A DNA stretch of 64,000 nucleotides from Yersinia nurmii (GTDB lineage: Bacteria; Pseudomonadota; Gammaproteobacteria; Enterobacterales; Enterobacteriaceae), in assembly GCF_001112925.1 (NCBI RefSeq), contig NZ_CPYD01000008.1, forward strand, positions 62,001 to 126,000. Reading direction: 5' to 3'. Numbering within the stretch: position 1 is the stretch's first letter; each line of letters opens with the position of its first letter. This document shows, piece after piece, positions 11,344 to 23,237 of the stretch. A program made the translations under genes and the position numbers. The notes under the pieces are model-generated. The model saw only the letters and a program-made list of their open reading frames with translations, was not told the DNA's origin and did no database searches.

Positions 11344-13005
11344 ATGTCTACTTCTCGCCTGCAACACCAGTTCATCCGTTTGTGGCAACATTACGACGGT
11401 AAACCGACGGAAACCACCCTGCAACAATTGGCGGAAGTGCTAAATTGCTCGCGTCGCCACGTTCGTTCGTTACTAGGTAATATGCAGCAGGCGGGTTGGC
11501 TAAGCTGGCAGGCAGAAGCTGGACGAGGAAAACGCTCGCAGCTCACCTTTTTGTACACCGGTCTGGCCCTGCAACAACAGCGGGCAGAGGAGTTGTTGGA
11601 GCAGGATCATATCGATCAGCTTGTGCAGCTGGTGGGAGATAAACAGGCCGTTCGCCAGATGCTGCTATCACAGCTAGGACGGAGTTTTAGACAGGGTAAA
11701 CATATACTTAGAGTGCTTTACTACCGTCAACTACAGAACCTGTTGCCCGGTTCCGCACTGCGCCGTTCAGAAACTCATATCGTTCGGCAGATTTTTAACG
11801 GCTTAACCCGCATAAATGAGGAAAATGGGGAAGTAGAACCAGATTTATCTCATCACTGGCAAACGCTAACCCCCTTGTATTGGCGCTTTTATTTACGTCC
11901 GGCGATTCACTTCCATCACGGCCGTGAATTGGAAATGCAGGATGTGATTACATCATTAAGGCGTTTGACCACACAGCCGCTGTTTTCCCACATCACGGAA
12001 ATCACCTCACCTACGCCTTATGTCATTGATGTAAAACTTAATACGCCAGACTATTGGCTCCCTTGGCTACTGGGCAGCGTTCACGCCATGATTTTGCCGC
12101 AGGAATGGCCTGAACTACCTGATTTTTCGCGTTATCCTATCGGCACTGGCCCTTACTCGGTGATTCGCAACCGGCATAATCAATTTAAAATTCAGGCTTT
12201 CGATAACTACTTCGGTTTTCGCGCACTCATTGATGAAGTCAATATTTGGGTATTGCCTGAATTGTCGGAAGATTTAGTCTCTTCTGGCGTTCATTTGCAG
12301 GCGGATGATACCAGCCGTAATGAACTGGAAAGTCGGCTGGAAGAAGGCTGCTACTTTCTCCTTTTCGATCAGCGCTCCCCACTTACCAGCCAACCGGACG
12401 TTAGACGCTGGCTATGTGAACTGATAACACCGGTAGCATTACTCAGCCATGCCGATGCGTTGTATCAGCGCTACTGGTCGCCAGCCTACGGTATTTTACC
12501 GCGCTGGCACCATAACAGGCTGAATCCACCTTCTGCCAAACCCATCGAATTAACCGAGCTAACCGTAACCTGTTTTACCGAGCATCCTGAATTTAACGCC
12601 ATTAGCCAAACGCTGAGAGACGTACTGGCCACGCAAGGAGTGAAACTGGTGGTACAAGAGCTCGATTACGCCAGTTGGTATCGAGGGGAAGCCAAAAGCG
12701 ATATCTGGTTAGGGAGCGCCAACTTCTATCTGCCGGTGGAATTTTCCATTTTTGCCACCTTATATGAACTTCCTCTATTGCAACACTGTTTGAGTGAAGA
12801 GTTGCATCAAGACGTCGCCCAGTGGCGTAATAACCAGTTGCCCATGGCGGAATGGAGCCAACGATTGGTCAGCGATCATCAATTCCACCCGTTATTCCAT
12901 CACTGGCTAGAATTGTTTGGACAGCACAGCATGCGTGGCGTGCGGATGAATACCCTTGGCTGGTTTGATTTCAAATCGGCCTGGTTTACGCCACCGGAGG
13001 TATAA
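11344..13005 (+). CDS. sgrR: Transcriptional regulator of sgrS, SgrR
   Basis: Activates sgrS during glucose-phosphate stress. The 553-residue protein has an N-terminal winged HTH ([20 protein letters not shown], about residues 20-40) and a large C-terminal domain related to periplasmic solute-binding proteins family 5, presumed to sense a small molecule. Near-identical blocks to E. coli SgrR include [20 protein letters not shown] and [19 protein letters not shown] at the C terminus. I chose the ATG at 11344 because homology starts at [20 protein letters not shown] lies about 10 bases upstream. It is divergent from sgrS with roughly 65 bp between the presumed transcription units. Confidence 0.95.
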   Translation: MSTSRLQHQFIRLWQHYDGKPTETTLQQLAEVLNCSRRHVRSLLGNMQQAGWLSWQAEAGRGKRSQLTFLYTGLALQQQRAEELLEQDHIDQLVQLVGDKQAVRQMLLSQLGRSFRQGKHILRVLYYRQLQNLLPGSALRRSETHIVRQIFNGLTRINEENGEVEPDLSHHWQTLTPLYWRFYLRPAIHFHHGRELEMQDVITSLRRLTTQPLFSHITEITSPTPYVIDVKLNTPDYWLPWLLGSVHAMILPQEWPELPDFSRYPIGTGPYSVIRNRHNQFKIQAFDNYFGFRALIDEVNIWVLPELSEDLVSSGVHLQADDTSRNELESRLEEGCYFLLFDQRSPLTSQPDVRRWLCELITPVALLSHADALYQRYWSPAYGILPRWHHNRLNPPSAKPIELTELTVTCFTEHPEFNAISQTLRDVLATQGVKLVVQELDYASWYRGEAKSDIWLGSANFYLPVEFSIFATLYELPLLQHCLSEELHQDVAQWRNNQLPMAEWSQRLVSDHQFHPLFHHWLELFGQHSMRGVRMNTLGWFDFKSAWFTPPEV

Positions 13006-13010
13006 ACAGA

Positions 13011-13040
13011 CTTTCACTAGTCTGGCTATCCCTCTACAAT
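13011..13040 (+). promoter_or_regulatory. Candidate thiBPQ promoter
   Basis: TACAAT (13035-13040) fits a -10 element 12 bases before the riboswitch; the -35 (CTTTCA at 13011-13016, 18-bp spacing) is weak. Position is the main support. Confidence 0.4.
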
Positions 13041-13051
13041 AGCGCCGTCTC

Positions 13052-13150
13052 AACGGGGTGCGAAAAATTGTTTAGCGGCAAACCGCGGCCAATATTCGCT
13101 GAGAGTAAACCCGTCGAACCTGATCCGGTTAATACCGGCGAAGGGATTTG
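13052..13150 (+). promoter_or_regulatory. TPP riboswitch (THI box) upstream of thiBPQ
   Basis: The conserved thi-box elements are present in order: ACGGGGTGC (from 13053), CGCTGAGA (about 13098-13105), AACCTGATC and GGTTAATACCGGCGAAGGGA ending at 13146. It precedes the thiamine transporter operon with a roughly 90-base downstream segment to the thiB start. TPP binding is expected to reduce thiBPQ expression. Confidence 0.95.
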
Positions 13151-13238
13151 AGAGCGTCATTCAGCAATATGATGAACTTGCAGATATTGACCAAAGCCTC
13201 AGATACCTTTGCCACCTTTCTTTTTTGAGGAGTGCAAA

Positions 13239-14234
13239 GTGTTTAAACGAATTCTTCCCTGCCTGCTGCTGATTTCGGCCGCGACCACCGCGGCTGAGGG
13301 CACCAAACCTGTCCTGACGGTTTACACCTACGATTCCTTTGCCGCTGATTGGGGGCCGGGTCCTGCTATTAAAAAATCCTTTGAAGCAGAATGCGACTGC
13401 GAGCTGAAATTCGTCGCACTGGAAGATGGCGTTTCTCTGTTAAATCGCCTGCGAATGGAAGGAAAGAAAAGTCCGGCGGACGTGGTATTAGGATTGGATA
13501 ACAACTTGGTGCAATCCGCAGAGAAAACTGGATTATTTAGGCCAAGTCAAATAGATACCAGCAAACTGGCGCTACCCGAAGCCTGGCATAACAACACGTT
13601 TATTCCGTATGACTACGGCTATTTTGCCTTCGTGTATAACAAGGAAAAAATCAAAAGCCCGCCGAAAAGTCTGCATGAGCTGATCGACAGTGACTCACCG
13701 TGGAAGGTTATTTATCAAGATCCGCGTACCAGTACACCGGGGCTGGGGTTGCTGCTATGGATGCAGAAAGCCTACGGGGACGAATCACCGCAAGCATGGC
13801 AAAAATTGGCGAAAAAAACCGTCACCGTGACCAAAGGCTGGAGTGAAGCCTATGGCCTTTTCCTGAAAGGCGAAGGGGATTTCGTCATGAGCTATACCAC
13901 TTCTCCGGCTTATCATTTGATTGAAGAAAAGAAAGATCAATACGCTGCTGCTGATTTCAGTGAAGGCCATTATTTGCAAGTGGAGGTCGCCGCGCAGGTC
14001 GCCTCGAGCAAACAACCAGAGTTGGCGCAGAAATTTATGCAGTTTATGGTTTCTCCGGCTTTCCAGAACCATATTCCTACCGGAAATTGGATGTATCCGG
14101 TGATCAAAATGGATCTTCCGGCCGGATTTGACACGCTGACTGTGCCAAAAAAAGCGTTGGAATTCAGCGCTAAAGAAGTGGCCGATAACCGCAGTCAATG
14201 GATTCAGGCATGGCAATCCGCCGTCAGCCGCTAA
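13239..14234 (+). CDS. thiB: Thiamine/TPP ABC transporter, periplasmic binding protein
   Basis: Captures thiamine, thiamine phosphate and TPP in the periplasm and delivers them to ThiPQ. The 331-residue product has a signal peptide (MFKRILPCLLLISAATTAA) and the family-conserved start of the mature protein, KPVLTVYTYDSFAADWGPGP, followed by VVLGLDNNLV. The start is GTG at 13239-13241 with GAGGAG 6 bases upstream; the longer frame begins at a TTG without a site. Length is close to E. coli ThiB (327). It is the first gene after the TPP riboswitch; its 3' end overlaps thiP by 25 bases. Confidence 0.96.
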   Translation: MFKRILPCLLLISAATTAAEGTKPVLTVYTYDSFAADWGPGPAIKKSFEAECDCELKFVALEDGVSLLNRLRMEGKKSPADVVLGLDNNLVQSAEKTGLFRPSQIDTSKLALPEAWHNNTFIPYDYGYFAFVYNKEKIKSPPKSLHELIDSDSPWKVIYQDPRTSTPGLGLLLWMQKAYGDESPQAWQKLAKKTVTVTKGWSEAYGLFLKGEGDFVMSYTTSPAYHLIEEKKDQYAAADFSEGHYLQVEVAAQVASSKQPELAQKFMQFMVSPAFQNHIPTGNWMYPVIKMDLPAGFDTLTVPKKALEFSAKEVADNRSQWIQAWQSAVSR

Positions 14235-15817
14235 TCCCCGCTTGGCTCTGGCCGGGGCTACTGGCTTCATTCCTGCTGGTTGGCGTGGCGCTGCTGGCAT
14301 TTAGCGCCATCTGGCGTCATGCTCCAGAAGCCGATTGGCTCGGGGTATGGCAGGACAGCTATTTGTGGCACGTGGTGCGCTTTACCTTCTGGCAAGCGTT
14401 TTTATCGGCGCTGTTCTCGGTGGCTCCCGCTATTCTGCTGGCTCGCGCTCTGTATCGCCGCCGCTTTCCCGGCCGTCAACTGTTGCTGCGATTATGTGCC
14501 ATGACCTTAGTACTGCCGGTATTGGTAGCGTTATTTGGTATTTTAAGCGTCTATGGGCGCCAAGGCTGGCTAGCGCAACTTTTCGGCTGGCTGGGGCTGG
14601 ATTACCGTTTTTCCCCTTATGGCTTGCAAGGTATTCTGTTAGCTCATATCTTTTTCAATCTACCACTGGCTACCCGCCTGCTACTGCAATCACTGGAAAG
14701 CATTGCGGTAGAACAACGCCAATTAGCCGCTCAGTTGGGAATGAACGGCTGGCAACATTTCCGCTGGGTGGAATGGCCTTATTTACGCCGCCAGATTCTG
14801 CCTACTGCCGCGCTGATCTTTATGCTGTGCTTCGCCAGTTTTGCTACCGTGCTGTCTCTCGGCGGCGGGCCACAGGCGACAACCATTGAGCTGGCTATTT
14901 ATCAGGCGCTTAGCTACGACTACGATTTAGGCAGAGCGGCGCTGCTGGCGCTGATTCAGCTCGGTTGCTGTCTGGGATTGGTACTACTAAGTCAGCGGCT
15001 AAATAGTGCGCTAGCGGTGGGAAATACTCATGCTCAGCGCTGGCGCAACCCGCAGGACAGTCTGTGGCAACGGGTTAGCGACAGCGTACTCATCATCGGC
15101 GCGCTATTATTGCTGTTACCACCTCTGCTGGCCGTGATCATTGACGGTACCAATAGAAGTCTATTCAGCGTATTACAACAACCGGCGTTATGGCAGGCCT
15201 TAACGACTTCGCTGACTATCGCCGTATGTGCAGGATTGCTCTGCGTGCTGCTGACCATGATGTTGTTGTGGAGCAGCCGCGAGTTAAAGTTGCGACATAA
15301 AATGGTATTCGGCCAAGCAATGGAAATGAGCGGAATGGTGATATTGGCGATGCCGGGCATTGTTTTAGCCACCGGTTTCTTCCTGTTACTCAATGACACC
15401 ATAGGTTTACCCCAATCCCCCTACGCGCTAGTGATTCTCACCAACGCCCTGATTGCAGTGCCCTATGCGCTGAAAGTGCTGGATAACCCGATGCGCGATT
15501 TGGCTGAACGCTACGGTCCGCTATGTCTGTCGCTGGATATTCGTGGCTGGCACCGACTGCGCTGGGTGGAATTCAGCGCCTTAAAACGCCCATTAGCCCA
15601 GGCGTTCGCCTTCGCCAGCGTGATATCTATCGGTGATTTTGGCGTCGTCGCCCTATTTGGCAATGAGCATTTCCGCACCCTGCCGTTTTATCTTTATCAG
15701 CAGATTGGGGCCTATCGCAGCAACGACGGCGCGGTAACCGCCCTACTGCTACTGTTATTGTGTTTCCTTCTGTTTACCCTAATTGAGAAATTGCCGGGCC
15801 GCCATGCTAAAGCTTGA
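14210..15817 (+). CDS. thiP: Thiamine/TPP ABC transporter permease
   Basis: Inner-membrane permease of the ThiBPQ importer. The 535-residue protein is a duplicated BPD-type permease with about 12 hydrophobic segments and two EAA-loop regions (around [20 protein letters not shown] and [20 protein letters not shown]). Start [10 protein letters not shown] at 14210 matches E. coli MATRRQPLIP; an earlier ATG at 14198 is in frame but outside the homology. It overlaps thiB by 25 bases and thiQ by 14, indicating coupled translation. Confidence 0.96.
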   Translation: MAIRRQPLIPAWLWPGLLASFLLVGVALLAFSAIWRHAPEADWLGVWQDSYLWHVVRFTFWQAFLSALFSVAPAILLARALYRRRFPGRQLLLRLCAMTLVLPVLVALFGILSVYGRQGWLAQLFGWLGLDYRFSPYGLQGILLAHIFFNLPLATRLLLQSLESIAVEQRQLAAQLGMNGWQHFRWVEWPYLRRQILPTAALIFMLCFASFATVLSLGGGPQATTIELAIYQALSYDYDLGRAALLALIQLGCCLGLVLLSQRLNSALAVGNTHAQRWRNPQDSLWQRVSDSVLIIGALLLLLPPLLAVIIDGTNRSLFSVLQQPALWQALTTSLTIAVCAGLLCVLLTMMLLWSSRELKLRHKMVFGQAMEMSGMVILAMPGIVLATGFFLLLNDTIGLPQSPYALVILTNALIAVPYALKVLDNPMRDLAERYGPLCLSLDIRGWHRLRWVEFSALKRPLAQAFAFASVISIGDFGVVALFGNEHFRTLPFYLYQQIGAYRSNDGAVTALLLLLLCFLLFTLIEKLPGRHAKA

Positions 15818-16514
15818 GAAAATCACCTATTTATATGACCACTTGCCTATGCGATTTGATGTGCAAATTCATCCGGGCGAGCGCGTGGCTATTCTTGGCC
15901 CCAGCGGAGCAGGTAAAAGCACCTTACTTAGCCTAATCGCCGGGTTCCTTACGCCAGTCAGTGGTCGTATGCTATTGAATAACCAAGAGCACAGCGGTAG
16001 TCCTCCAGCTAAGCGCCCAGTTTCTATGCTGTTTCAGGAAAACAATTTATTCTCACATCTGACAGTGGAGCAAAACATCGGGCTGGGACTGAATCCGGGA
16101 TTAAAACTGAATAGTCAACAACGCGAGTTATTGCAGCAAATTGCTCAACAGGTAGGATTGGAGAACTGCCTGGATCGCTTGCCAGCACAGCTTTCCGGTG
16201 GTCAGCGGCAACGAGCGGCGCTGGCGCGGTGTCTGGTTCGCAGCCAGCCGATCCTGTTATTGGATGAGCCGTTTTCTGCCCTCGATCCGGCATTACGCAC
16301 CGACATGCTGCAACTGCTGGAACAGGTTTGCGACCGTCGCCAGCTGACTTTGCTGATGGTTTCTCATAATTTGGACGATGCCGCGCGGATTGCGAAACGA
16401 ACGTTATTGGTAGTGGACGGGCGCATCTATTACGATGGCCCGACTCAAGCATTGGTGGAAGGTTCGGTGGCTGAGGCCAGTGTGCTGGGCATTACCTCAA
16501 CTTTAGCCTGCTAG
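15804..16514 (+). CDS. thiQ: Thiamine/TPP ABC transporter ATP-binding protein
   Basis: ATPase subunit of ThiBPQ. The 236-residue product carries Walker [10 protein letters not shown] (residues 33-41), Q-loop LFQENNLF, signature [15 protein letters not shown], Walker [14 protein letters not shown] and the switch histidine in MVSHNLDDA. The ATG at 15804 overlaps the thiP end. The 3' end overlaps the convergent yabI stop by 12 bases, leaving no room for an ordinary intergenic terminator. Confidence 0.96.
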   Translation: MLKLEKITYLYDHLPMRFDVQIHPGERVAILGPSGAGKSTLLSLIAGFLTPVSGRMLLNNQEHSGSPPAKRPVSMLFQENNLFSHLTVEQNIGLGLNPGLKLNSQQRELLQQIAQQVGLENCLDRLPAQLSGGQRQRAALARCLVRSQPILLLDEPFSALDPALRTDMLQLLEQVCDRRQLTLLMVSHNLDDAARIAKRTLLVVDGRIYYDGPTQALVEGSVAEASVLGITSTLAC

Positions 16515-17270
16515 CACTTTCCACAGCAAATGGCGGTAAATCGGCATAATCGGCTGTACGAGCAGCCAGATAAAGCTGCTGATTGCCGCCAACGTCATCA
16601 ATATCGTTAACCAGCGTAAACGCGCCAGCGGCAGCCAACGACTCAGACGATCTGGCCCGCGCTTGCCGTATCGAACCCAGCGCCAGCCCAGCCATCCTGC
16701 CAGCCAAACGGTTACCGCCACTAAGACTAACAGCCACTTAAACATGTAACTATTGGCGCTGGGCGGAATATCAATCGCCACGCCAGCCAAAATGCCGGGG
16801 AAGAAATACACCGCAGGCCAGGTCAGGCAACCAATAATATTTGGCAAAGCGAATTTTAGCGGCGGTAAATCCAGCATACCAGCGACCATCGGCACCAATG
16901 GCCGAGTGGGGCCAATATAACGACCGATCAATACCGTCGCCATGCTGTGCTGATGCAGTGCATACTCGGTTTTATCCAGCATAGTTTTATGCTTTTTCAG
17001 AAACGACCAACGGTGCAACGGCTGTTTAAACGCCCGCCCGATAAAATAGGAAATCCAATCTCCTAACAGGCAACCGACAATCCCCGCGGCCCACGCCGGA
17101 TAAAATCCAACCTGACCGCTTCCAATTAACGCCCCCACGCTCGCCATCATCACCGTCCCCGGCAACAACAGGCCAACCAGCGCTAAAGATTCAATAAATG
17201 TGACAAACATGACGACAAATAGCGTGAAAGCCAGCGATTGTGTCAAAAGGTGTTCTAAATAGGCTTCCAT
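16503..17270 (-). CDS. yabI: DedA-family inner-membrane protein
   Basis: Member of the DedA/SNARE-associated superfamily, multi-spanning proteins linked in other bacteria to undecaprenyl-phosphate or lipid flipping and membrane homeostasis. The 255-residue protein shows the family features [20 protein letters not shown] (re-entrant region) and [18 protein letters not shown] (the arginine/proline-rich second repeat), with further helices at the C terminus. The ATG at 17270 gives E. coli YabI length (254). An ATG four codons upstream (17282) is possible; neither has a strong Shine-Dalgarno. It is convergent with thiQ, overlapping it by 12 bases. Confidence 0.93.
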   Translation of the reverse strand: MEAYLEHLLTQSLAFTLFVVMFVTFIESLALVGLLLPGTVMMASVGALIGSGQVGFYPAWAAGIVGCLLGDWISYFIGRAFKQPLHRWSFLKKHKTMLDKTEYALHQHSMATVLIGRYIGPTRPLVPMVAGMLDLPPLKFALPNIIGCLTWPAVYFFPGILAGVAIDIPPSANSYMFKWLLVLVAVTVWLAGWLGWRWVRYGKRGPDRLSRWLPLARLRWLTILMTLAAISSFIWLLVQPIMPIYRHLLWKVLAG

Positions 17271-17455
17271 AAATTTATCCATTGTATAAAGCGCGTGGGA
17301 TTGTCCAGCTACCTCATAGTCCCGTCAATCAATGATTTTTTCCGGGCTATTTCTGTACTGCTGCTGAAGTGGCTGTGATTCAACTGTTTGAGTGTTTGCT
17401 ACGAAATCTATTGGAAACATACGGAAGCTGTCTGGCAACCATTCAAATAGACAAT

Positions 17456-17475
17456 GACTGTATAAAAACCCATAC
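17456..17475 (+). promoter_or_regulatory. Degenerate LexA (SOS) box before polB
   Basis: GACTGTATAAAAACCCATAC has an intact left half CTGT and the AT-rich spacer of a LexA box. The right half reads CCAT where ACAG is expected. It lies about 75-90 bases upstream of polB, where E. coli polB has GACTGTATAAAACCACAG. It is either a weak site or a decayed one. Confidence 0.45.
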
Positions 17476-17546
17476 TAAAAGACACATCAGTTAACACTCA
17501 TTCATAGCATCACTAATTAAAGGTAGCATTCATTAAAGGTAATCCG

Positions 17547-19910
17547 GTGGATCAAGCGCGCCAAGGTTTCCTGCTCACCCGTCATTGGCGAGATACAGCA
17601 GCAGGCACTGAAGTTGAATTCTGGTTGGCAACCGATAATGGGCCGCAGTTGGTTCGGCTGCCGCCTCAGCCTTCCGTGGCCTTTATTCCCGCAGAGCAGG
17701 CGCCGTTGGCAGAACAAATCCTGCTGGATGAGCGCCGCTATCAGTTACGACCGCTTTCCCTGATGGATTTTCACCGTCGCCCGGTTTTAGGGCTGTATTG
17801 TCAACAACATCGTCAGCTGATGCGGCTGGAAAAACTGCTGAAAGAAGGCGGCGTGAATGTCTACGAAGCGGATATTCGCCCACCGGAACGCTACCTGATG
17901 GAGCGCTTTATTACCGCACCGGTGTGGTTTAGCGGTCAGCCGGATAAAAACGGCACGTTATTGTCCACCCGAATGAAACCGGCCGAAGCTTATCGCCCAC
18001 CAATAAAACTACTGTCTCTGGATATAGAAACCAGTGAGCGCGGTGAGCTATACAGTATCGGGCTGGAAGGTTGTGGCCAACGTCAAGTTTATATGCTGGG
18101 GCCGCAAAATGGTGATGAGCAACCGCTGGATTTCAATCTGGAATACGTTGCCAGCCGCCCGCAGCTACTGGAAAAACTGAATCAATGGCTGGAACAATAC
18201 GATCCCGATGCCATTATCGGCTGGAATCTGGTGCAATTTGATCTGCGGATACTGCAAAAACATGCGGATCGTTATCAGATTCCACTACGTTTTGGTCGTG
18301 GCGGTAACCCACTGGAATGGCGTGAGCACGGTTTTAAACAGGGGCACTTCTTTGCGTCTGCCGCTGGACGGCTGATTATCGACGGCATTGAAGCGCTTAA
18401 ATCAGCCACCTGGAATTTTTCCTCTTTCAGTCTGGAATCCGTCGCGCAAACCTTGCTGGGCGAAGGCAAAGATAGCGACTCCCCCTATCAACGAATGGAT
18501 GAAATCAATCGTCGCTTTGCTGAGGATAAGCCTGCGCTAGCGCGCTATAACTTGAAAGACTGCGAGCTGGTGACGCGGATTTTTGCCAAAACCGAGTTGC
18601 TCAGCTTCTTACTGGAAAGAGCCAGCGTAACCGGTCTGGCCGCCGATCGCAGCGGCGGGTCGGTCGCGGCCTTTACTCATTTGTATTTGCCGCGCATGCA
18701 CCGAACCGGTTATGTCGCGCCAAATTTAGGAGAATTACCGGAAGAACATAGCCCCGGCGGCTTCGTGATGGATTCTCAGCCCGGTTTGTACGACTCGGTG
18801 CTGGTGCTGGACTACAAAAGCCTGTACCCGTCGATTATTCGAACTTTCCTGATAGATCCTGTTGGCTTAGTCGAAGGAATGCATCAGCCAACGCTAACGC
18901 ATTCAGTGCCCGGTTTTCGCAATGCCTGGTTTTCTCGCGAGAAACACTGCCTGCCCGCCATTGTTAAACAAATCTGGCAAGGCCGCGAAGCCGCGAAACA
19001 ACAGCAAAATAAGCCGTTATCTCAAGCGTTGAAAATCATTATGAATGCGTTTTACGGCGTATTGGGTTCTAGCGGCTGCCGTTTCTTCGATCCTCGGCTG
19101 GCCTCTTCGATCACGCTGCGTGGTCACGAGATCATGCGCCAAACTCGTGAATTAATCGAAGATCGCGGTTATCAGGTCATTTACGGCGACACCGACTCCA
19201 CCTTTGTCTGGCTGAAACACGCCCATAACGATGAACAAGCCAGCCAGATTGGCAAAGCCTTGGTGGAATACGTGAACGCATGGTGGCAGCGACATTTGCA
19301 GGAGACGTTCGGCCTGTCCTGCGCATTAGAACTGGAGTTTGAAACTCACTATCGCCGCTTTTTGATGCCCACCATCCGCGGCGCAGAGCAAGGCAGTAAA
19401 AAACGTTATGCAGGATTGGTCACCACGCCGGAAGGCGATCGTATGGTGTACAAAGGGTTAGAAACCGTGCGCACCGATTGGACGCCGCTGGCTCAGACAT
19501 TTCAGCAGGAGCTTTATCAACGCATATTCCAACAGCAACCCTATCAGGACTACATTCGCGATTACGTGGCGAAAACCCTGAACGGCGAGCTGGATCATCT
19601 GCTGGTTTATCGGAAACGACTACGAAGAAAGCTGGATGATTATCAGCGCAATGTGCCACCCCATGCCCGTGCAGCTCGTCTGGCCGATGAGTTTAATCGT
19701 CAGCAAGGACGCCCTTTGCAATACCAAAACGGCGGCTGGATCAGCTATGTGATGACCACGTCTGGCCCGGAGCCGCTGGAGATTCGTCATTCCCCCATTG
19801 ATTACGATCATTACCTCACCCGCCAGCTACAACCTGTAGCCGAGGCTATACTACCCTTTCTACAGGATGATTTTACGACATTGATTACTGGTCAGATGGG
19901 ACTTTTTTAA
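17547..19910 (+). CDS. polB: DNA polymerase II
   Basis: Family B DNA polymerase with 3'-5' proofreading, involved in replication restart and lesion bypass; SOS-inducible in E. coli. The 787-residue product has exonuclease motif I LSLDIETS, motif [13 protein letters not shown] and motif [12 protein letters not shown]. It then has polymerase motif [12 protein letters not shown], motif B region [13 protein letters not shown], motif [11 protein letters not shown] and KKRYAG. Start is GTG (17547-17549) with AAGGTAA 5 bases upstream; length matches E. coli (783). It is monocistronic, with a degenerate LexA-like site upstream. Confidence 0.97.
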   Translation: MDQARQGFLLTRHWRDTAAGTEVEFWLATDNGPQLVRLPPQPSVAFIPAEQAPLAEQILLDERRYQLRPLSLMDFHRRPVLGLYCQQHRQLMRLEKLLKEGGVNVYEADIRPPERYLMERFITAPVWFSGQPDKNGTLLSTRMKPAEAYRPPIKLLSLDIETSERGELYSIGLEGCGQRQVYMLGPQNGDEQPLDFNLEYVASRPQLLEKLNQWLEQYDPDAIIGWNLVQFDLRILQKHADRYQIPLRFGRGGNPLEWREHGFKQGHFFASAAGRLIIDGIEALKSATWNFSSFSLESVAQTLLGEGKDSDSPYQRMDEINRRFAEDKPALARYNLKDCELVTRIFAKTELLSFLLERASVTGLAADRSGGSVAAFTHLYLPRMHRTGYVAPNLGELPEEHSPGGFVMDSQPGLYDSVLVLDYKSLYPSIIRTFLIDPVGLVEGMHQPTLTHSVPGFRNAWFSREKHCLPAIVKQIWQGREAAKQQQNKPLSQALKIIMNAFYGVLGSSGCRFFDPRLASSITLRGHEIMRQTRELIEDRGYQVIYGDTDSTFVWLKHAHNDEQASQIGKALVEYVNAWWQRHLQETFGLSCALELEFETHYRRFLMPTIRGAEQGSKKRYAGLVTTPEGDRMVYKGLETVRTDWTPLAQTFQQELYQRIFQQQPYQDYIRDYVAKTLNGELDHLLVYRKRLRRKLDDYQRNVPPHARAARLADEFNRQQGRPLQYQNGGWISYVMTTSGPEPLEIRHSPIDYDHYLTRQLQPVAEAILPFLQDDFTTLITGQMGLF

Positions 19911-20234
19911 TCACTTTTCCGTGGTTTTACAGGTGACGACGGGCGCGCCTTCCATTACCATAGCGCCCTTGCCAAATCGCGCATCAATCACAATGTCGTT
20001 ATTTATCCGTGCAAACGGACTCTGCCGCCAGCGTCACACCGGTTGTCACGTTTTTTCAGGCAGATTCTTAGGCCTCCAGCCTGCGCGGACGGTAAACTAT
20101 TGCCAGTTAGTTGATAAGGGTTGGTGCCATTCGTCGACAATAAAATTAAATTTATAGTGAATAAAACCAACCTTATCAAACGCACAGACTAGTTAAACAA
20201 ACCACTGCCCAACCAAAAATCGAGCCGATAATTT
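19911..20234. other. Intergenic region between polB and rapA
   Basis: The 324 bases have no recognisable complete gene. On the minus strand a 40-codon open frame ending near 19917 reads like coding sequence (contains DIVIDARFGKGAMVMEGAPV) but lacks an evident start. It could be a remnant or a shadow. The right part (20130-20234) is AT-rich and probably holds the rapA promoter; no clear -35/-10 pair was found. Confidence 0.45.
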
Positions 20235-23141
20235 ATGCCTTTTACACTTGGTCAACGCTGGATCAGCGATACAGAAAGCGAACTTGGACTGGGTACTGTC
20301 GTAGCCATCGACGTACGCATGGTCACCTTGCTGTTCCCTGCAACCGGTGAAAACCGCCTCTATGCCAGAAATGACTCTCCAATCACCCGCGTGATGTTCA
20401 ACCCCGGTGATACCATCAGCAGCCACGAAGGCTGGCAAATGAAAGTGGAAGAAGTCACCCACGAAAACGGATTGATTACCTATATCGGCACCCGTTTGGA
20501 TACCGAGGAAACCGGTGTTGCAATGCGTGAAGTGCTGCTGGATAGCAAGCTCACCTTCAGCAAGCCGCAAGATCGCTTGTTCGCCGGTCAGATCGATCGG
20601 ATGGATCGTTTTGCCCTGCGTTTCCGCGCTCGTAAATACCAAAGCGAGCAGTTCCGTTTACCGTGGAGCGGTCTGCGCGGCGTTCGCGCCAGCCTGATTC
20701 CTCATCAGTTGCATATCGCATACGAAGTCGGCCAGCGTCACGCTCCACGCGTACTCTTGGCCGATGAAGTGGGTTTGGGTAAAACCATTGAAGCCGGGAT
20801 GATTATCCATCAGCAATTATTGGCTGGTCGCGCTGAGCGCGTGCTGATCGTGGTGCCGGAAAGCCTGCAACACCAATGGCTGGTTGAGATGCTGCGCCGT
20901 TTTAACCTACGCTTCTCACTGTTTGACGACAGTCGTTATTCCGAAGCGATGCAAGACAGCAGCAACCCATTTGAAACTGAACAGTTGGTTATCTGCTCAT
21001 TAGATTTCGTGCGTCGTAACAAGCAGCGCTTAGAGCAACTGGCCGACGCATCCTGGGATTTGTTAGTGGTGGATGAAGCCCACCATCTGGCTTGGAGCGA
21101 AGAAGCCCCGAGCCGCGAATATCAGGTTATTGAACAACTGGCGGAAAATATCCCTGGCGTACTGCTGCTAACCGCAACGCCTGAGCAATTGGGCCAACAG
21201 AGCCACTTTGCCCGTTTGCGCCTGCTGGATCCGGATCGCTTCCACGATTACGAAGAATTTGTCAGCGAACAACAGCAATATCGTCCTATCGCCGACGCAG
21301 TGACGCTACTGCTGGGCGGCGAACGTCTGGCGGACGACAAGCTGAATATGCTGGGTGAAATGATTGCCGAGCAGGATATCGAACCGCTGCTGAAAGCGGC
21401 AAACAGCGACGGAGAAGACAGCGAAGCGGCTCGCCGCCAGCTAGTCGACATGCTGATGGATCGCCACGGTACCAGCCGGGTTCTGTTCCGTAACACCCGT
21501 AACGGCGTGAAAGGTTTCCCACATCGCGTACTGCACGAAATTAAACTGCCATTGCCAACCCAGTATCAGACAGCGATCAAAGTCTCTGGGATTATGGGTG
21601 CGAAAAAATCTCTGGAAGCTCGCGCCAAAGATATGCTTTACCCCGAGCAGATTTATCAGGAATTTGAAGGGGATAATGCCACCTGGTGGAACTTTGACCC
21701 TCGCGTTGAATGGTTGCTGAACTACCTGATCGCCAACCGCGATGAAAAAGTGCTGGTTATCTGCGCTCAGGCCGCTACCGCGCTGCAACTGGAGCAGGTC
21801 TTACGTGAACGTGAAGCGATTCGCGCCGCCGTGTTCCATGAAGGTTTATCACTGATTGAGCGGGACCGCGCCGCGGCTTATTTTGCCTCAGAAGAAGACG
21901 GCGCACAGGTGCTGCTGTGTTCAGAAATCGGCTCCGAAGGGCGCAACTTCCAGTTTGCCTGCCAGCTGGTGATGTTCGATTTACCGTTTAACCCGGATCT
22001 GCTGGAACAGCGAATCGGACGTCTGGATCGTATTGGTCAGAACCGTGAAATTCAAATCATGGTGCCTTACCTGGAAAATACTGCACAGGCGATTTTGGTG
22101 CGCTGGTATCACGAAGGTCTGGATGCCTTCGAACATACTTGCCCGACAGGCCGAACCATTTATGACAGCGCCTATCAAGAATTGATCGGCTATCTGGCCA
22201 CGCCAGCCGAACAGGAAGGTTTGGACGAATTTATCCATACCTGCCGTCAGCAACACGACAAACTGAAGCAGCAACTGGAACAGGGTCGTGATCGTCTGCT
22301 AGAAATGCATTCCAACGGCGGTGAACACGGTCAGGAACTGGCCGAGGCTATCGCCAATCAGGATAACGACATCAATCTAGTTAGCTTTGCGCTGAACCTG
22401 TTTGATATTGTCGGCATCAATCAGGAAGACCGCAGCGATAACCTGATCGTATTAACGCCATCAGACCACATGTTGGTACCGGATTTCCCTGGCCTGCCGC
22501 AGGATGGCTGCACCGTGACGTTCGATCGCGATCAGGCATTATCCCGTGAAGACGCACAGTTTGTGTCCTGGGAACACCCGATCATTCGCAACGGCCTGGA
22601 TTTGATTTTGTCCGGTGACACCGGAAGCTGTGCCGTTTCTCTGTTGAAAAACAAAGCATTACCAGTAGGTACTCTACTGGCAGAGTTGGTTTATGTGGTA
22701 GAAGCTCAGGCACCTAAGCATCTGCAACTGACCCGCTTCCTGCCACCGACACCGGTACGTATGCTGATGGATCGCAAAGGCACTAATCTGGCCGCTCAGG
22801 TTGAGTTTGAAAGTTTTAACCGCCAGTTGAATGCCGTCAATCGCCACACGTCCAGCAAGCTGGTGAACGCGGTTCAGCAAGAGGTTCACGGCATGCTGCA
22901 ACAGGCGGAAGCTCTGGTAGAAGAACAGGCGAAAGCGCTGATCGAAACCGCCAAGCAAGAAGCCGATGAAAAGCTGAGTGCAGAACTGGCACGTTTGGAA
23001 GCGTTGAAAGCCGTTAACCCGAATATTCGTGATGACGAACTGGAAGCGCTGGAGCATAACCGCAAAATGGTGCTGGAGAACCTGAATCAGGCTGGCTGGC
23101 GTCTTGACGCAATCCGTCTGGTTGTGGTCACTCACCAGTAA
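20235..23141 (+). CDS. rapA: RNA polymerase-associated ATPase RapA (HepA)
   Basis: Swi2/Snf2 ATPase that binds RNA polymerase and promotes its recycling. The 968-residue length equals E. coli RapA. It has an N-terminal Tudor/SH3-like region, Walker [13 protein letters not shown] (residues 178-189), DEAH box [20 protein letters not shown], helicase motif [14 protein letters not shown], and the C-terminal helicase lobe with [10 protein letters not shown] and [12 protein letters not shown]. The ATG at 20235 starts [15 protein letters not shown] as in other RapA proteins. A strong terminator follows at 23157-23182. Confidence 0.98.
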   Translation: MPFTLGQRWISDTESELGLGTVVAIDVRMVTLLFPATGENRLYARNDSPITRVMFNPGDTISSHEGWQMKVEEVTHENGLITYIGTRLDTEETGVAMREVLLDSKLTFSKPQDRLFAGQIDRMDRFALRFRARKYQSEQFRLPWSGLRGVRASLIPHQLHIAYEVGQRHAPRVLLADEVGLGKTIEAGMIIHQQLLAGRAERVLIVVPESLQHQWLVEMLRRFNLRFSLFDDSRYSEAMQDSSNPFETEQLVICSLDFVRRNKQRLEQLADASWDLLVVDEAHHLAWSEEAPSREYQVIEQLAENIPGVLLLTATPEQLGQQSHFARLRLLDPDRFHDYEEFVSEQQQYRPIADAVTLLLGGERLADDKLNMLGEMIAEQDIEPLLKAANSDGEDSEAARRQLVDMLMDRHGTSRVLFRNTRNGVKGFPHRVLHEIKLPLPTQYQTAIKVSGIMGAKKSLEARAKDMLYPEQIYQEFEGDNATWWNFDPRVEWLLNYLIANRDEKVLVICAQAATALQLEQVLREREAIRAAVFHEGLSLIERDRAAAYFASEEDGAQVLLCSEIGSEGRNFQFACQLVMFDLPFNPDLLEQRIGRLDRIGQNREIQIMVPYLENTAQAILVRWYHEGLDAFEHTCPTGRTIYDSAYQELIGYLATPAEQEGLDEFIHTCRQQHDKLKQQLEQGRDRLLEMHSNGGEHGQELAEAIANQDNDINLVSFALNLFDIVGINQEDRSDNLIVLTPSDHMLVPDFPGLPQDGCTVTFDRDQALSREDAQFVSWEHPIIRNGLDLILSGDTGSCAVSLLKNKALPVGTLLAELVYVVEAQAPKHLQLTRFLPPTPVRMLMDRKGTNLAAQVEFESFNRQLNAVNRHTSSKLVNAVQQEVHGMLQQAEALVEEQAKALIETAKQEADEKLSAELARLEALKAVNPNIRDDELEALEHNRKMVLENLNQAGWRLDAIRLVVVTHQ

Positions 23142-23156
23142 CACTTTTGTGTAAGA

Positions 23157-23182
23157 AAGAGCCGGGAATCTCCGGCTCTTTT
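23157..23182 (+). terminator. rapA terminator
   Basis: Nine-bp stem AAGAGCCGG / CCGGCTCTT (23157-23165, 23172-23180) with a 6-base loop and a short T run, 15 bases after the rapA stop. Confidence 0.85.
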
Positions 23183-23237
23183 ATCCAGACTCATATGCAA
23201 TATCGAAAACGTCGAATTGCAGCAAGGTGGTAACTGA

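Noticed and set aside
14335-14889. 184-codon frame overlapping thiP in another frame
   Set aside because: thiP has unambiguous homology across the same bases; the alternative frame shows no domain.
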